Of a stretch of 64,000 nt of DNA, positions 23,241 through 35,544 are shown piece by piece. A program made the translations under genes and the position numbers. The stretch is from Xanthostigma xanthostigma (lineage: Eukaryota; Arthropoda; Insecta; Raphidioptera; Raphidiidae), in assembly GCA_963575645.1 (NCBI GenBank), contig OY754464.1, positions 3,286,001 to 3,350,000 of the forward strand. Reading direction: 5' to 3'. Numbering within the stretch: the first letter of the stretch is position 1; each line of letters begins with the position of its first letter. Below the pieces are notes generated by a model that was given only the letters and a program-made list of their open reading frames with translations, was not told the origin of the DNA and did no database searches.

Positions 23241-23802
23241 TTATTTGTGTGAGTACAATCTAATGTTCTAGATGACAAGTACTTTCACAACGACATTAGA
23301 CTGCTCTTGACGTATGGAAACTAAATGATCACGTCTACGGTCATTGTCAAATCAAATTTTTTGACATCGCTTTCTTCAACCCAGCTATAAAGTGTAAGGT
23401 ACCTACACTGAGGCAGTATAAAATAACAGTTTTCGCGAGTTACGCTAAATGTGCTCTGACGCAACAAGTGTAAAAAGCTATTAAAAAACCGTAAAATGTA
23501 TTATTTACCTCGGGGCTTACTTTTCGAAAGTAATAGTTTGTAATATACGTTGGTATTTTCTATAGAATCACGTTAAAAATAACGGTAGGTACTACAAATT
23601 TCTATTTCACTTATGCGTTAAGATTTAGACTTTTTTATAGGTATAAAAAAGTTTGAAGAACAATTTTGGTCAATTTTATTCAATAAAGGTCACTTCAATA
23701 GTCATTTATTTTATAATCTTATTTTATTTATTTGTTTACGTAAAACTAGAAATAGTGCCCTATACAATAAATACTTTGAAAACTTATCCAATTCGAATAC
23801 TA

Positions 23803-24037
23803 GCGGCCCGGCCCTGGCTTCGCCCGAATTTGTAGATTGCAACCGTTTTTTTCGTTGACTTACGTTGCAAAATTGGTGTCCATAAAAAGCGCTTTTATTT
23901 TAACGCGATAATATATATGCTATGTTCATCCTAAAGGTCCATTCTAAATATTGGTGAAAAGATTTTTGAAATCGGATGAGCAGTTTCGGAGATTACCTCA
24001 TACATCCAAACTTTATCTCTTTATAATGTTAGTATAC
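23803..24037 (-). mobile_element. Helitron-like non-autonomous repeat, copy 2
   Basis: Inverted relative to 16199-16446: it starts CTAGCGGCCCGGCCCTGGC and ends with ATAATGTTAGTATA. It shares the internal blocks TAAAAAGCGCTTTTATTTTA and TCGGAGATTACCTC. Confidence 0.5.
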
Positions 24038-24807
24038 ATATCAATTGCTTATCTTTTAATCGTAACAAAAAAGAAGAAGAATTAGTATTAGTTAACAAAA
24101 GTTTGCATAACGGAAAGTCATCTATCACTGTGAATTATTTTTTTTAAATATATATAAAATTACTTACTGCCCGCAATTAAATTAAAAAATTACGCACAAA
24201 CATTAAACAACACTATCCATAAAATAATTTTAAAGTTCTCAACTATAAAAACATACTTTTAATGACCGGATAGCGTACTTTTGTTTTCAATTTTTATAAT
24301 GGTCTTTAATAATTGTCATTTGATTGTTTTTCACGTGTATAAACGAAGAGCCGCGACAGTAGACTGCGTACACAACCTAACAGCTGCAACAACAATACTG
24401 TAACTGTACCGGAGATCGTGGTTCAGCATTCAATTATTGTTACAGAAGTTTAGAGAGGTATTAATTATACGTACCCAGATTAAAATCCAATGGTCCAAGA
24501 GCCAATGAACTTATTTTCTAAGGAGATTTATAAAAACTGAAATTTTGTCCTCACAAAATATGGTTTCGATCCACTAAGCCGTTTGACATGCAAACAACGG
24601 GTCGAGCCGTCATTTTCTTTTTCGTCTCCAAATAGTTTTAAAAAATAGTCTGTGTACACATAGAGGTCGAACGGTTGAACGGATCATCGCAAGTCGCAAC
24701 CAAATTTTGGGAGGACGTTTGATATGCAAATATGAAGAGCTTGTTTTAGGGGAAAATCGGTGCATACGCAGAAAAGATATAAGTATTATGCTATAACGTT
24801 ATTAAGA
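24038..24807. other. Gene-free AT-rich stretch
   Basis: No gene or clear element was recognised. Confidence 0.3.
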
Positions 24808-24956
24808 TGAAGGAAGGTTTTTGGTTGAGGATCATAAAATAAGCTTTACCAGTGTTTGCTAATGGCCAAAATAAATTTTTCGAAACGTTGGCCACTAGCG
24901 AAACACTGGTAAAGCTTATTTTATGATCCTCAACCAAAACCTTCCTTCATCTTAAT
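24808..24956. repeat. Foldback repeat
   Basis: The arms carry GATGAAGGAAGGTTTTTGG and TTTTATGATCCTC with their complements, converging on a loop with TTCGAAACGTTGGCC. The loop has a GAAACGTT reminiscent of the other foldbacks but lacks a CUGANGA core. Confidence 0.7.
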
Positions 24957-25909
24957 ATTCTATTGGATCAACACTACTTTAACTATAACGTTATGTTTTA
25001 CGTAATAGCGGTATATACTTTTAAAAATAGTTTATTATTTCATTTATTTTGTACAAAAAAGTTTTGTAAAATTTTTTTTCTCTACACTTTAGGTATAGTT
25101 TTGGAAATATTTTGAAAATAAGAAAAAAATCAGCTGTTCATTTATTCTGTATTAAGTAGATCTGTCAAAAAGAAATTTATGTTATCTGACAAGCATACTG
25201 TTAATTTTTACATGTAATACCATATTGTATGTATAGGCAACCATTTAAACGATTAGCAATTATAATATTTAAAACTAGCCTTTACCCGCGTCACCGCGTG
25301 CGTTAACGGAAATTTTATTTTTTATTAGAAATAATATATCAAATGTCAATATTTTTTTAAGTTGATACGGTTTCTGTTGTTCATTGACTGGAATTTTTTG
25401 ACAAAGTCAAAAGACAACGGTAGAATCTTTTAGGATTTAGTTTTTATAAAATTTCTTACAAAATAAGTTCATGCACTCTTGGACTATTACTCAGGCTACC
25501 GCAACAAACAATTTACCTATAAAACAGGTTCATTATTATCGCAAATTTTCTGAGAAATAAATGAAAACAAAACTCACTGTGGATCTAATAATATTTTAGA
25601 TGTGATTTTGATTTTTTGAAACAGTGTGTGTTTTGTGATGTACTTATATGGGATAATGGAATAGGTACAAGGATGAAGGATTAATCATTTTAAAAGTTAA
25701 GTATTCCACATCAGTAACGCTTTGGATTTAACCTCTCTTCACTATGATCATTTAAGTTTTGAACCACATGTTTCCTAAATTTATCGATCCCTTGAACCGG
25801 CGGAGCTTAGTTCATATATTCAATGTATGATGGCAACAAAAAGAATGTAAATAAAACAACCGGCATTTTTATTTGTTTTCCTGTCATATGCGCGTGTAAA
25901 AATTGGAAA
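24957..25909. other. DHODH upstream region with repeat fragments
   Basis: From about 25275 CTAGCCTTTACCCGCG resembles the GC-rich end of a Helitron- or SINE-like repeat. The sequence nearer the DHODH start has no recognisable promoter motif apart from AT-rich runs. Confidence 0.3.
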
Positions 25910-28900
25910 ATGTCTCGTCAAAGTGCTATTGTAAGTAATAAATTAATGACATTATATTATGCTTTTTTTGTATAAATTTATTGATAAAACACGCTCATTA
26001 TTTTTTTGTAGCGAGCACTGAGACAACTTTCTTTTATTTGTTTGAGTGGAGGGATTACGTTTTGTGGAATATGCGTTTATAAACATAATGAAAAATTTTA
26101 CGACGACGTATTGATACCATTAACACACTTTTTAAACCCAGAAACGGCTCACAATCTAGCGATTTTCCTTACAAAACACCGCTTGATTCCAAAATGTTCA
26201 ATGGAGGACCCCACGAGTTTGGTAAGTATCTATAACCTTAAATAGAATTAGGTTTGTTGCACAGTTGATAATAGTCGTAAAATAATCGTACATCACGATT
26301 AAACGGACGATTGCAATAATCTTGATTTAAGGTTATACGCTCTCGACCGTATTAGTAAAAACTGCGTCCGTATTTTGTTGTAACAAAAAAATGTTATATG
26401 ACTTGGTAAATTTATTATTTCTTATGGAAATATTATATCCTGTTGATAATAGCTTTATTTTTTAATATTTAAGAAATAATATTTAAACATTTGACATAAT
26501 ATCATAAAGTTGTGACTTAAGCAGTATATTTAATTAAGCCCAGTGTACACGAATGATTTTATCTTACGTTTTGGTTTTAAAAACCCGTTAGACGTATAGT
26601 TTTTGAGTTATTGGATATTAAATGCAGTTTTTAAAACACGGTAAATGAGATAATATCCAATTTTCAAGTTTTAGTTATTAGCTACGTCAAAAAAATTATT
26701 TACTAAAAACAAAATTTATGAAAAACTTTTCGTGTAATCTGGTTTTCATGGTGACATAATTCAAATCTAGAAAATAGAGATTTTGAGAGTTGTTTCGAAA
26801 ATTTTTAATTAATATTTCTCCAAAACTGCACGGGAAAGTATAGTTTTTTTAATTTTTACGTTATCTAAAAGAGTCAAACTTTCGAAGAATCAGTTTTTTA
26901 AAAATTTGTCTTTAGCCAATTTGGTTTAATCTTATTTTTATATACACTTCCGGGCAGTCTTCTCATTTATCACTGTGTTAAAAATCGCATTTTTAATAAT
27001 TAATAACTTGAAAACTAGACGGTCAATGTTTTTTAAAATATGCAGTTGAATGTATGAGATATCCATAATTAACATATTAAAATTTCAGCGTATTATCTAT
27101 ACATTGCTCTATCGGGCGTATAACCTTAATCGTAATCGTTGGATCATTAAAAAAAATATATTTGTGTATTTTATGTACATCAAAAAATTAATCACACCAT
27201 TGTTCTAGAAAACTAAAATTCTAAATATATACGTTAACAATCCTATTGGCTTAGCTGCGGGATTTGATAAACATGGTGAAGCTATCGAAGGTTTACACAA
27301 CTTGGGATTTGGATTTGTTGAAATCGGTTCAGTTACACCGCAACCGCAACCGGGAAACCCAAAACCACGTGTGTTTAGATTATCAGAAGATAAGGCAGTT
27401 ATAAATAGGTATTTTTCTTTGCTTATGAATTAATTCTATAGATTTGTAAGGCCGAGTCGTCATTTTTGGGTTATTTTTTGGCACTTAACTCACAAAAGCA
27501 CTGACAATAATAACTCTGTTCCAACCTCTCTGCGTACGGTAATATTATCGTCACAGCCATGCGCAGTAGCTAAAACGGGACTGTTTTGAGCGCATGATTC
27601 GACTTTGCCAATCTCGGTTGGAACACGTTTTAGCTACTGCGCATGACTGTGACGATAATATTAACGTTCGCAGAGAGGTTGCAACAGAGCTAAAATTTGT
27701 ACAGTTATACATATAGATATTGTAGGTTGCTGACATTTGACAACAGGTTATAAATGTCTAATAGACGCTGATGGTCTCAGCTGTTGAGAGTCTATAATCT
27801 GTCTTCTGTCTGTCACTGTCTATAAAATTGTGTGGATAAAAATCCAATAAAAAAGATATTGCGATGTGTCGAAACTAGTGATGTGCCGGATCGTTAAAAA
27901 TGTATATCTGGGGATACGGATCTGAATACGGATTTTTGATTTCAAGATCCGCGGATACGGATACGGATCTTAACTTTCTTAGAATACGCGGCGGTAAATA
28001 TTGCACATCGACCTTTGGAAAGAGACTACTATCTCTTATGGGAAAAAGTTATTGACCTCTTTAAGAGTTAACTCTCATAACAGATTGTCTCTTTCCAAAG
28101 ATCGATGTGCAATATCTCATTATAAAGATAATTGATTTAGTACCTTTGAGTTATGTACTATTAGTATGGTACTCACTACGATAAATGTTTGTAATATAAA
28201 GGTGCCAAATTGAAAATTAATAACGTAAGAGATCCGTAAAATCCGCCAAAAACTAAAGAATACTGATACGGATCTTTCTTCTCCCTCGGATATCCGCGGA
28301 TACAGATACGGATATCCGGCACATCACTAGTCGAAACAGCAGTTATTGTATTTGAAACAGTAACGCCATTTAAGAATCCAAACCCGAAGCAAAGTTACGT
28401 GTAAAATGATAATAACTTTATCGAAAGTTTTTAATAACAGCTTTTTAAACCAAATATAGAAAACATCTCTAATTTTTTTAAGATACGGATTTAATAGTGA
28501 TGGTCATGCGGCAGTACTTGATCGATTAAAGGTTTTACGGGAAAACAAACTTTTCACCGGTACAGTTGGCGTTAATTTAGGCAGAAATAAAGTCCAATTT
28601 GATCCCGTTATCGATTATGTTGAGGGCGTAAGAAAATTCAGTCGATTTGCTGACTATTTAGTAATAAATATAAGCAGGTAGGTCAGATTTTTTATTCTTT
28701 TATTTTGGGTCTCAGATAAAACAAAATCAAAACGATTTTGGAAAAAAAAGCAGAGTAGCTCTTGTCAGATTTTTAACACAATAAAATCTATGACGATTAA
28801 TATTTCTTCGCACTGTCCACCAACTGGTGTTAAAATAGTTATTGGCGTAACTAGTAGTCTAAGTCATTCATGACACGCCATGAATGACTTAGACTACTAG

Positions 28901-30001
28901 TTACGCCCATAATTTTATTCAACAATTGCGCGTTATTCATATTTTAATTATAATGAGATGTTGTAAATATCTATTTATTTCTTTATAAAAAAAACTGTCA
29001 ATACTAACAGCACCAAACAGCACGATTCAATGTTTTGGTTTGAGGTTAGCCGGTTATGAATAAACTCCATATCGAAAACATTTGGCCTCTCAATTTTAGC
29101 CTCAATGGGTAACAACGGAGTTGTTGTTACCTACTATTTCGTTACGACTCGGAAAATAGTTACGTTTATTTTCATTACTCCACAATGGCTGAGCTAGTAA
29201 GAATCTTCATTGAGTTATGACAAGTAATTGTCACCAGTCGGTAAATGGCTATTTAGGGTTTGGTTTTTAGGCATGATAAAACATGAATAACGCGCATGAG
29301 TTGAATAAAGTCCTTTATTACATTCATGTTTCTTTATGATCTAATGTTTAATATTAAAGAAATTTTGTAGTCCAAACACTCCGGGCCTTCGATCTATGCA
29401 AACAAAAGAGCAATTGCAAAATTTGTTAAAACAGTTGAATGAAACAAAAAATCAATTGCCACCAATACACAGACGTCCGTTATTTTTGAAACTCGCGCCT
29501 GATTTGGATGAAAAAGAACGTAAGGATATTGCCTATGTTTTGAGGCAAAAGGGATGTCAAATTGACGGACTTATAATTTCAAATACGACCGTATCGAGGA
29601 AGACTTTGAAAGATGTCAAATACGCTTTCGAAGACGGCGGTTTGAGCGGTCAACCACTTTCAGATGTCTCGACGCAAATGATATCCGACATGTACAAACT
29701 TACTAAGGGCAAAATTCCAATAATCGGTATGACCTTTGCTAACGAAATCTTTTTCAACATATTTCAGTAATGTTTGAACATAATAAGTTTCCATTTTACA
29801 GGTGTAGGTGGCATTTTTAGTGGCAAAGATGCGTTCGAAAAAATCTGCGCCGGGGCAAGTGCTGTACAGATTTATACTTCATTTATATATCATGGTCCTC
29901 CGATAGTAACCAAAATTAAAAAAGAACTCGGAGTATTGCTCAAAGAGAACGGATTTAACAATATATCAGAAGCTGTGGGTTCAGCAAATAGAAAAAAATG
30001 A
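25910..30001 (+). CDS. Dhodh: Dihydroorotate dehydrogenase, mitochondrial (class 2)
   Basis: Oxidises dihydroorotate to orotate in pyrimidine synthesis and passes electrons to ubiquinone in the inner mitochondrial membrane. Exons are 25910-25930, 26012-26221, 27209-27408, 28483-28677, 29371-29726 and 29802-30001; all phases agree and give 393 residues, the usual class 2 length. The N-terminus (MSRQSAIRALRQL, then an apolar segment with ICLSGG) reads as a targeting peptide plus membrane anchor. Further on are [11 protein letters not shown] (FMN/substrate site), [20 protein letters not shown], and [11 protein letters not shown] (about residues 206-216), whose serine is the class 2 catalytic base. 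[32 protein letters not shown] and the terminal [11 protein letters not shown] region complete the FMN pocket. The introns carry three repeat insertions without damaging splice sites. Very secure. Confidence 0.97.
27512..27690. mobile_element. TIR element in DHODH intron 3
   Basis: TCTGTTCCAACCTCTCTGCG with GGTAATATTATCGTCACAG at the left is inverted at the right. Both arms also share GCGCAGTAGCTAAAAC. About 180 bp, non-coding. The TTCCAA and GCGCAGT words recall the family at 50495-50661. Confidence 0.7.
27876..28329 (+). mobile_element. hAT-like MITE family A in DHODH intron 3
   Basis: The termini TAGTGATGTGCCGGAT and ATCCGGCACATCACTA are flanked by an exact 8-bp duplication gtcgaaac (27868-27875 and 28330-28337). 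Subterminal CGGATACGGAT words recur. The centre contains an inverted pair around TCGACCTTTGGAAAGAGAC and TAACTCTCATAACAG. It has no ORF. Confidence 0.9.
28843..28912. repeat. Perfect short foldback in DHODH intron 4
   Basis: GGCGTAACTAGTAGTCTAAG and its exact complement enclose a short loop GACACG; both arms continue into TCATTCATG. About 65 bp in all. It is too short for a full MITE and may be a truncated foldback. Confidence 0.7.
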
Positions 30002-30680
30002 ATTGTACAATTTATTCAGTTATCCTATTTTAATTCAAATATCTCTTCCCAGTATAATGTTGGTACTGATCAGTACATGCAAAATCCAAATCATCTTGGC
30101 TCAGTTAATGAATGTATTTTGTTTATACAGTTCGAGCAAGTATTAAAAAAAATGTAGTACCTCTCCATTATTATTTGATACTGCGAAAGAGCCCCATATT
30201 TTAAAACGCAATATTGTATGAATAGACTATTCAGCTAATATATTACTCTAAATTATATAGAAATTACATTTTTTGTGTCACGATAACAACAAGAATACTA
30301 GGGTTTAAAATTGCAGTGAATATAGGTCACCCTGTCCTAAATTTTACATTGCGCTTTGATTGGATAAATTAAGGTTGTGCATAATTTTTATGTATAATGT
30401 AAAAAATTGTAAATACTCTTATTTTTGATAATTAAAAAAATATATTTTTTATGAAATTATTAATTGAAAAATGTCTAATTCTAGTTGCAGACGAAATACA
30501 TTTTACATGATAAGCATAATATTTAAAACAAAACATCACATTTTGAACGAATGCACAACGCTCAAATTAGAATATTTCCTTGAAAATTGCGAACATTTAT
30601 GAAAATTTTATTGATTTTTTCGTAATGTACCAAAATCAATTTGTATTCAGAGAAAAATCGACTGGATAGTCATTCCTGTA
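30002..30680. other. DHODH 3' flank
   Basis: No canonical AATAAA was found close to the stop codon. The stretch is AT-rich without a recognised gene or element. Confidence 0.35.
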
Positions 30681-31211
30681 TAGAGATGAGATAAACGGGT
30701 CTTTTTAGTGATCTGCATCTGTGCATCTGGATCCCATATGTGAGCCGGCTCCCTGAACCGGTTCAAAAAGAGCCGAGTTCTGAATATGTTATTCGAGTCA
30801 ACTGAGCCACTGAGTTAGTTGAGTCAATCGTATCACGTAATATTATGCCAGTGACTGACTCACATATTTAAGGCGGGGTTTTACAGGTTGCTACTTGCTA
30901 TGTTACAGAAAGCATATTACAATATGCAATACAATACCTTAAATAGTTGTAACTTAAGTAAAACCGGGTTATCTCTGGTAAAACACTGTAATACCTGTAC
31001 CGCCTGTGCGTAGTGTGTACCATAGCCAGACATATGATGCATGAGTCATTTGAGCTGACAGAATATCTTATTGCATCTGTGTTTTAAGTGTTTCACTGAG
31101 TTATGCGGATCTATTGAGCCGTCAGCTCATAAAAAAGTGAGTCGGCTCTCACGGATCTTCTGTCGGAGCCGGCTCTTTGAACCGGTTCAGATCTGAGTTA
31201 CCCAACCCTAG
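30681..31211. mobile_element. hAT-like MITE
   Basis: Arms share GAGCCGGCTC and GAACCGGTTCA, with outer ends TAGAGATGAG and AACCCTAG. Flanks are tcctgtat and tcctgtaa, a near-perfect 8-bp duplication. The interior has GAGTCA-rich stretches. It is non-coding. Confidence 0.6.
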
Positions 31212-31239
31212 TCCTGTAATACTTCCCACCTAGTAAACA

Positions 31240-31587
31240 ATGGGCGTGTTTGGCCGAAGTAAGTACTTACTAAACTTAGTAAGCCAGTTAGCATAAAAAA
31301 ATTAAAATCTTACAAGCTGACTAAAGCGCTTTTCGGCCAGAACAGACTTACTGGCTTGACATAACTCAAAACACTGGTTTACGTTATATCCCGTACATAA
31401 CCTCATAGACTGAATATAATTGACAGTACTAAATTTATCAATATAATTTAATTCATGTAAATAGTTGCAAATGGATAAATGACAAGTCTGTTGCTGTCTG
31501 TTTTGTTTACAATTTTGTTCCGGCCGAAAATTTTGTAAGTATAGTGAGTGACTTACTAAAGTACTTACTTCGGCCAAACACGCCCAT
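31240..31587. mobile_element. TIR element
   Basis: ATGGGCGTGTTTGGCCGAAG followed by TAAGTACTTA at the left is inverted at the right end (TAAGTACTT...CGGCCAAACACGCCCAT order reversed). About 350 bp with no recognised ORF. Target duplication not determined. Confidence 0.7.
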
Positions 31588-32163
31588 TCACTCCATGCAT
31601 TTTTTTTTTTATTAACCACATGTTTTTGTTTATCACTGTTCCATGCTCATATCTTTGTTGTCAGTCAGGAACTAACCGTCATAGAATAGATAATTTCCAA
31701 TTCACAACAAACCACTAAAAGTGGAGTGTACAGTTGTTTAGTTACTTGATTCAAGTCTACTTGGCGGAAGTATTTAAATCTCGAGACTCGAACCAGGCAA
31801 AGCTATTTCAAGCAAACTTGAATTTGTTGTTCTAGACTATTTTTAAAATTTGATTTGGAAAATGAAAGAGTACTTGAATAATGGAAACAAAAGTAATGAG
31901 TTTGATTTCTAGCATATCCTTTTCAAATTCAGATTTAACCAATGAATCGGCATTTTGTTTTCTAGGAGGTGAAAGCACTGTTTAATTTATAAGCTTTTAT
32001 TTATTGTCTGTCGAATTTGAAGAACTTCCCGGTTATCCGATTGGGTTGAAATTTTGCATACACGTGTAGTTCAGATGACAATACATAACGATTTTATCAG
32101 AATTAAATAATAAACAAGTATTTTAATAACAAAAATATTATTAGAGCACTGTGGTTTGAACAT
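31588..32163. other. Gene-free stretch
   Basis: No gene or repeat boundary was recognised. Confidence 0.3.
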
Positions 32164-32325
32164 AATAAAAAATAGAGAATAGTTACTTCTTACCACAACA
32201 ATTTTATTAGTGGATGTACATTTCGAGAGCTATGCTCTCATCTTCAGCAATACACTAGCTCTCGAAATGTACATCCACTAATAAAATTGTTGTGGTAAGA
32301 AGTAACTATTCTCTATTTTTTATTA
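32164..32325 (-). repeat. Foldback with an intact hammerhead-type core
   Basis: Arms of about 65 bp (ending GTTACTTCTTACCACAACAA and its complement) surround a centre that, on the minus strand, reads CTGAAGA (32247-32241), T, GAGAGC-ATA-GCTCTC as a 6-bp stem-loop, GAAA (32224-32221), then the self-complementary ATGTACAT and C. This matches the hammerhead core CUGANGA / stem II / GAAA / stem III / UH except for the extra U before stem II. Stem I could pair UAUUG with CACUA, with one mismatch. Confidence 0.6.
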
Positions 32326-32583
32326 AGTATTTTAATGTTTTTTTTTTCAAATTAATAATTCAAGAAATTCGACAAATGTAAATCTTACTTTAGAACCCTA
32401 TCACTCCCTCCTTTTTAAACATGTGGAAACGGTTCCTGGTATTTAAAGAAAGGCAATATAGGAAAATGTATTGTTGATGTCTAAATTCTGCGCCAAATTT
32501 TACGTAAAGTTTTAATTTATTTGTGTCATAACAACGTATTTTATTAATTTTTATAAAACACCTGCTTTATACTGCAGTTCATA

Positions 32584-35172
32584 ATGAGTAAGTTAAATTT
32601 TATAATAAAAACACGCTTGCTGGGTATATGAAACGTGTTTGACTGTTCTCTGGTTTGACTTTAGCTGTTTGACCATAACAGCCATAAGCCATAATCTGTT
32701 TTCATATATTATATTTTTTAAGAAGTGTGTCGATAAATCAGTTTGTCTTTGAATAATAATGAAGTTGACTATTTGAAAAAAAATGTTCTCGACAATATTA
32801 AGAGTTTTGCAGTGCAATAGCCTTACAAAAAATAATGTACTTAACCAAGTCAGGCATAAAAGTGTGTATTTTTTTACGGAAAATATTACATATTTTAAAT
32901 AAAAACAATTAAATTAAAAAAAAAATGCTTTTTTACAGGTTCTTCACCATTTTTGCCCCAAAATCAATTAAATACAAATGAAGAACTGAAAAGAATTGTT
33001 TGGGTTGATATGGAGGTTAGTTTTTTTTTTTATTACATAAATTAGTATGTAGTAGATAGGTATATTAAAATAAATAGTTTATCTCATTTGATACAAATTG
33101 ATATTTTTAATTTATTATTGATAATAAATTGAGAACTCAACTGGTACTTTCACCAGTTTTTGAAATTTTAACCTGAAAACGCCGGGACAATCCCGGCGAT
33201 CCTTTTGTGGTTAATTTTAAAATATTGTCGTATCTAACAAAAATTTTAGACCACCAATCATATACATGTTGATGTAACATCGATCGAAAGTGAAATCTTA
33301 AAATGAAATACTCCTCAGAAGGAAATCATATAATCTGAACAATCATTTTTCTAAAATATAAAACCTCTTTTCTCTATGTAAAGTATTAATCGATAACCGC
33401 TTTTATATTATGATTCCTATTCCAGTACTAACGGGGGCATGCTTAAACGCGTAGGTTAATTTTGGATTAAAAATGACTTACCTATACTTTCAGATGACAG
33501 GCTTAGATATAAACAAAGATCACATACTAGAAATCGCTTGTATAGTAACAGATTCTGATCTCAATATTATTGCCGAAGGTCCTAATTTAATTTTACATCA
33601 GCCTAGTGAAGTTTTGGAAAAAATGAATCCTTGGTGCGTTGAAACACATAGAAAGGTAATGATTAACTTTTCCAAGTTTGTAACAGCGAATCAAAGCATT
33701 GGGTGAAAAGTTCTTTCACTCAACAACCAAAGTCATAACACGGAATAACAATTTTTTGGTCAACATTTTTAACCTCAGAAAACCAATTTCGAATATAAAG
33801 AAGATATTTATTTTACTATTTTGTGTTCTTAAAGTGAGAAATTTCTCATAATTTTTTACTCAATCATAGTTCTAAAAGTTACAAAATTAATGGAGAAAGA
33901 ATTTTTGTAATATCTTTAAAAATAGCAAAGTTACACTACTTCAAAGTACAAGTGACGTCACGCGGTACAAGTGTCACATTTGTAGTAACTATGAATAAAG
34001 CAAGTCATGAAGACAACAGATAATTAACATTTCTTAAATTCATGACTTACCGTATTTTTTAGTGATGTGCCGGATCGTTAAAAATGTATATCCGCGGATA
34101 CGGATCTGAATACGGATATTTGGTTTCAAGATCCGCGGATATGGATCTTAACTTTCTTAGAGTACGCGGCGGTAAATATTGCACATCGACCTTTGGAAAG
34201 AGACTATCTGTTATGGGAAAAAGTTATTGACCTCTTTAAGAGTTAACTCTCATAACAGATTGTCTCTTTCCAAGGATCGATGTGCAATATCTCATTATAA
34301 AGATAGTTTTTTAGTACCTTAGAGTTGTGTACTATTGGTATGGTACTTACTACGATAAATGTTTGCAATATAAAGGTGCCAAATACGATTTAAAAAAATA
34401 ATCTGAATGGAATTAAAAAATGTTTCATTATTATCTAATCACCTATACCTATATACAAAATTTCATCTATGAATTGAAAATTAATAAGGTAAAAGGTCCG
34501 TAAAAGATCCACCAAAAATTAACGGATACGGATCTTTCTTCTCCCTCGGATATCCGCGGATACGGATATCCGGCACATCACTAATAACTACTAATATGAC
34601 ACATGGCGTCGCGGAGCGTCATAATGGCCGACCAGGCGTCGAAAAGTCTCGTTGGCGACCCCACGTACAAAAAAATTGAATATCTCAGTTGAATAGAATT
34701 AGAATTTCTTGGTATTCATATGATCGTGTAAGTACAGAAAAAAATGTTGATTAGAAAAATGTTTTTGTCTAATGAGCTGTTTTAGCGATTTTAAGTTTTT
34801 TTTTTTTTTTAATTATTTTAGAGTGGTCTAACAGAAGCGTCGTTAAAATCGAATATTACAGTGAGCGAGGCTGAAAATACAGTTTTGAATTTTGTATCAA
34901 ATCACGTTGAACAAGGCGTATGTCCGCTAGCAGGAAATAGTGTTTATATGGACAGATTGTTTATCCGTCGTTTACTACCACGTTTAGATGATTATCTTCA
35001 TTATAGAATTATAGATGTTTCTACAGTGAAAGAACTGTGCAGAAGATGGGCGCCTACTATTTACCAAACGGCACCAAAAAAAGCATTTACACATCGAGCT
35101 CTCGACGACATCAAAGAAAGTATAAATGAACTTAAACATTATAAAACAAGGATGTTCAAAAATTTAGTTTAA
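32584..35172 (+). CDS. REXO2: Oligoribonuclease (REXO2-type DEDDh 3'-5' exonuclease)
   Basis: Degrades RNA di- to pentanucleotides left by other RNases, in cytosol and mitochondria. Exons are 32584-32587, 32939-33015, 33494-33655 and 34822-35172, giving 197 residues, near the bacterial Orn length. The first exon supplies only ATG-A before GTAAGT; splicing to GTTCTTCACC creates MSSSPFLPQ. The DEDDh residues are visible: D25 and E27 in WVDMEMTGLD, D125 in SVYMDRLF, H172 and D177 in THRALDDIKE. The family motif RIIDVSTVKELCRRW is complete. No mitochondrial targeting peptide precedes the domain, unlike the long vertebrate form; an alternative first exon was not found. Intron 3 holds a hAT MITE. 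Function is secure; the exact start is inferred. Confidence 0.93.
34060..34583 (+). mobile_element. hAT-like MITE family A in REXO2 intron 3
   Basis: Same termini as the copies at 1073 and 27876 (TAGTGATGTGCCGGATCG and ATCCGGCACATCACTA). The interior matches the 27876 copy, plus an extra AT-rich segment also found in 60352-60868. No clean 8-bp duplication is visible, so one flank has probably changed since insertion. Confidence 0.8.
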
Positions 35173-35202
35173 TCAATTTTTAACGTAAATATGCTCAACC
35201 AC

Positions 35203-35544
35203 TAGAGCTGTAAAAGTAACGAGAAATTGTGTACCCGTATGTATTCATTACTTAAAGAGCCAGTACCCGTTACTTTCGTATCGTTACGTTACTCGTTACT
35301 TTTCATACGACATACAATCGTGTACTAACAGCATCAAGCATGTACCATCGCATCGAGGCGCGTCGCATACGCGATACGGTATGACTTCGTTCGTATAACG
35401 TATAACCGCATCAAACGAGTCGAACTGACATGGATACGACAGATGCGAGTAACGAAATTAATTTGTAAGTAACGATTCGTTACTTCGAGTCAGACGATGT
35501 ACCCGTTACTCAGTAACGAATACATTCGGTTTGTTACAGCTCTA
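35203..35544. mobile_element. hAT-like MITE just 3' of REXO2
   Basis: TAGAGCTGTAAAAGTAACGAG at the left and TTTGTTACAGCTCTA at the right are inverted. GTAACG words recur throughout both arms. It starts 31 bp after the REXO2 stop codon, so it probably forms part of the 3' UTR or its polyadenylation region. Confidence 0.65.

Noticed and set aside
24808-24956. Possible fifth hammerhead-like foldback because of GAAACGTT in its loop
   Set aside because: No CUGANGA word and no stem II pairing could be placed beside the GAAAC; only the general foldback form is shared.
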